From Pseudovibrio sp. Alg231-02 (GTDB lineage Bacteria > Pseudomonadota > Alphaproteobacteria > Rhizobiales > Stappiaceae): a stretch of 64,000 nt of DNA. The DNA is taken from NCBI RefSeq assembly GCF_900143565.1, contig NZ_FREX01000003.1, positions 496,001 through 560,000 of the forward strand, in the 5' to 3' direction. The notes beneath the pieces are model-generated. The model ran no database searches. It was given only the letters and a program-made list of their open reading frames with translations, and was not told the origin of the DNA. Each line of letters opens with the position of its first letter. Within the stretch, counting starts at the first letter, position 1. The translations under genes were made by a program, and so were the position numbers. Below, one piece after another: positions 63,217 through 64,000 of the stretch.

Positions 63217-64000
63217 TCAGACAAGTGCACCGTGGCAATGCTTGTACTTTTTGCCAGATCCACATGGACAAGGCTCATTCCGGCCTACACGACCCCAAGT
63301 TTCAGGATCATCTGACTCACGACCGTCTGGTGCAGATGCTGCACGTGCTTCAGCCAGTTGGCGGTCCGCTTCCATCATCTCGTCTTCACCAGTCATAGGA
63401 TTGGTGTGATGTGCTTCCATGTGGGAAGGCATCTGCGGTGTTTCCGGAGCCTGCTGCTGAACCAATTCAACCATCATCAACTGTGATGTAGTGGTCTGGC
63501 GTAGGGTGCTCAGCATGTTTTCAAAGAGAGTGAAGGACTCTGTTTTGTATTCTTGAAGTGGATCACGCTGTGCGTAGCCACGCAGACCAACTGCAGAACG
63601 CAGGTGATCAAGGTTCGCCAGATGCTCACGCCACAAGTTGTCGATGGTTTGCAGAAGAACTGCACGCTCGATCTGACGCATAACGTCTGGACCGTAGTTT
63701 GCAGCCTTACTCGCCATAACCTGGTTGGCTTCCTTCTTCAGGCGCGCGGTGACTTCTTCGTCTGCAATGCCTTCCTCGTTTGCCCACTCAATAATTGGCA
63801 GGTCGAGGTTCAGCTTTGTGCGTGCTTCTTCCTGAAGGCCTTCTGTATCCCACTGCTCAGGGTAAGCGCGTTCTGGAATGTGTGCTGCGACGAGATCTTC
63901 GACGAACTCTTCGCGCATTTCCACAACAGCTTCCTGAGTAACTTCAGGGTCCATCATTTCGAGGCGCTGATCGAAGACGACTTTACGCTGGTCGTTCATC
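63217..64000 (-). CDS. secA: Preprotein translocase subunit SecA, 3' end (partial)
   Basis: The last 260 codons. The 5' part is beyond the window. Visible pieces are the helical wing/scaffold part with the family pattern [45 protein letters not shown], and the C-terminal zinc domain [14 protein letters not shown] that binds SecB and phospholipids. SecA is the ATPase that drives protein export through SecYEG. Confidence 0.97.
   Translation of the reverse strand, partial: MNDQRKVVFDQRLEMMDPEVTQEAVVEMREEFVEDLVAAHIPERAYPEQWDTEGLQEEARTKLNLDLPIIEWANEEGIADEEVTARLKKEANQVMASKAANYGPDVMRQIERAVLLQTIDNLWREHLANLDHLRSAVGLRGYAQRDPLQEYKTESFTLFENMLSTLRQTTTSQLMMVELVQQQAPETPQMPSHMEAHHTNPMTGEDEMMEADRQLAEARAASAPDGRESDDPETWGRVGRNEPCPCGSGKKYKHCHGALV

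Overview
The window reads as ordinary chromosomal DNA of an alphaproteobacterium with mid-range GC (about half by eye). Several things point there: the block bolA / J-domain protein / cobS / cobT / Tat-exported phytase-like esterase next to rpmB; the DUF2794, DUF3108 and DUF1992 families; a bdhA-patatin pair; a methylsuccinyl-CoA dehydrogenase of the ethylmalonyl-CoA pathway; and two copies of a RIME-like double palindrome. A marine Stappiaceae genus such as Pseudovibrio would fit, but that is inference. I see no prophage, insertion sequence, CRISPR array or rRNA.

Layout. 1-6 kb: the end of mnmD, sdaA, a MipA/OmpV porin-like protein, a small L,D-transpeptidase, and a patatin/3-hydroxybutyrate dehydrogenase pair. 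6-10 kb: a tight ispG-pdxY-DUF429 operon and an FkbM methyltransferase. 10-15 kb: a lipoprotein L,D-transpeptidase, accA, a DUF3108 protein, rpmB and a queuosine-precursor-type transporter. 15-20 kb: the CobS/CobT cobaltochelatase block with a J-domain protein and BolA. 20-25 kb: an aroK-aroB-hlyC operon with ATGA overlaps, a conserved 46-residue membrane protein before xerD, and tRNA-Leu(CAA). 25-37 kb: yqaA, dsbB, ppa, DUF2794, two MFS-type transporters, a PLP lyase, a CPBP protease, a truncated haemoglobin, a DM13 protein and recQ. 37-43 kb is the most accessory-looking part: a divergent arsP-like permease/ArsR pair with twin operators, a GAF/membrane/HlyD operon, a RIME-like repeat, and a two-gene Panacea-domain (SocA-like) antitoxin plus membrane-protein module. 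43-54 kb: Bax-inhibitor protein, the ybbP/ybbA ABC exporter divergent from a tesA-type esterase, an aldo/keto reductase, thpR, mcd, a BrkB-family protein and an EamA transporter. 54-64 kb: a chemoreceptor ending in the second RIME-like repeat, a ferredoxin-reductase-type flavoprotein, an alpha/beta hydrolase, a third L,D-transpeptidase, an SH3-like lipoprotein-sized protein, an autoregulated PadR/GyrI-like operon, a methyltransferase and the 3' end of secA.

Functional themes are envelope maintenance (three L,D-transpeptidases, DsbB, BrkB, YbbA/YbbP, SecA), storage-carbon and C2 metabolism (BdhA, patatin, Mcd, AccA), cofactor and precursor synthesis (IspG, PdxY, CobS/CobT, AroK/AroB) and stress or metalloid responses. 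The items most worth a second look are the Panacea/membrane-protein pair at 40886-41846, the two RIME-like repeats that supply the stop codons of unrelated genes and show compensatory base changes, the twin operators of ArsR and PadR, and an unassigned structured-RNA candidate at 27756-27849.
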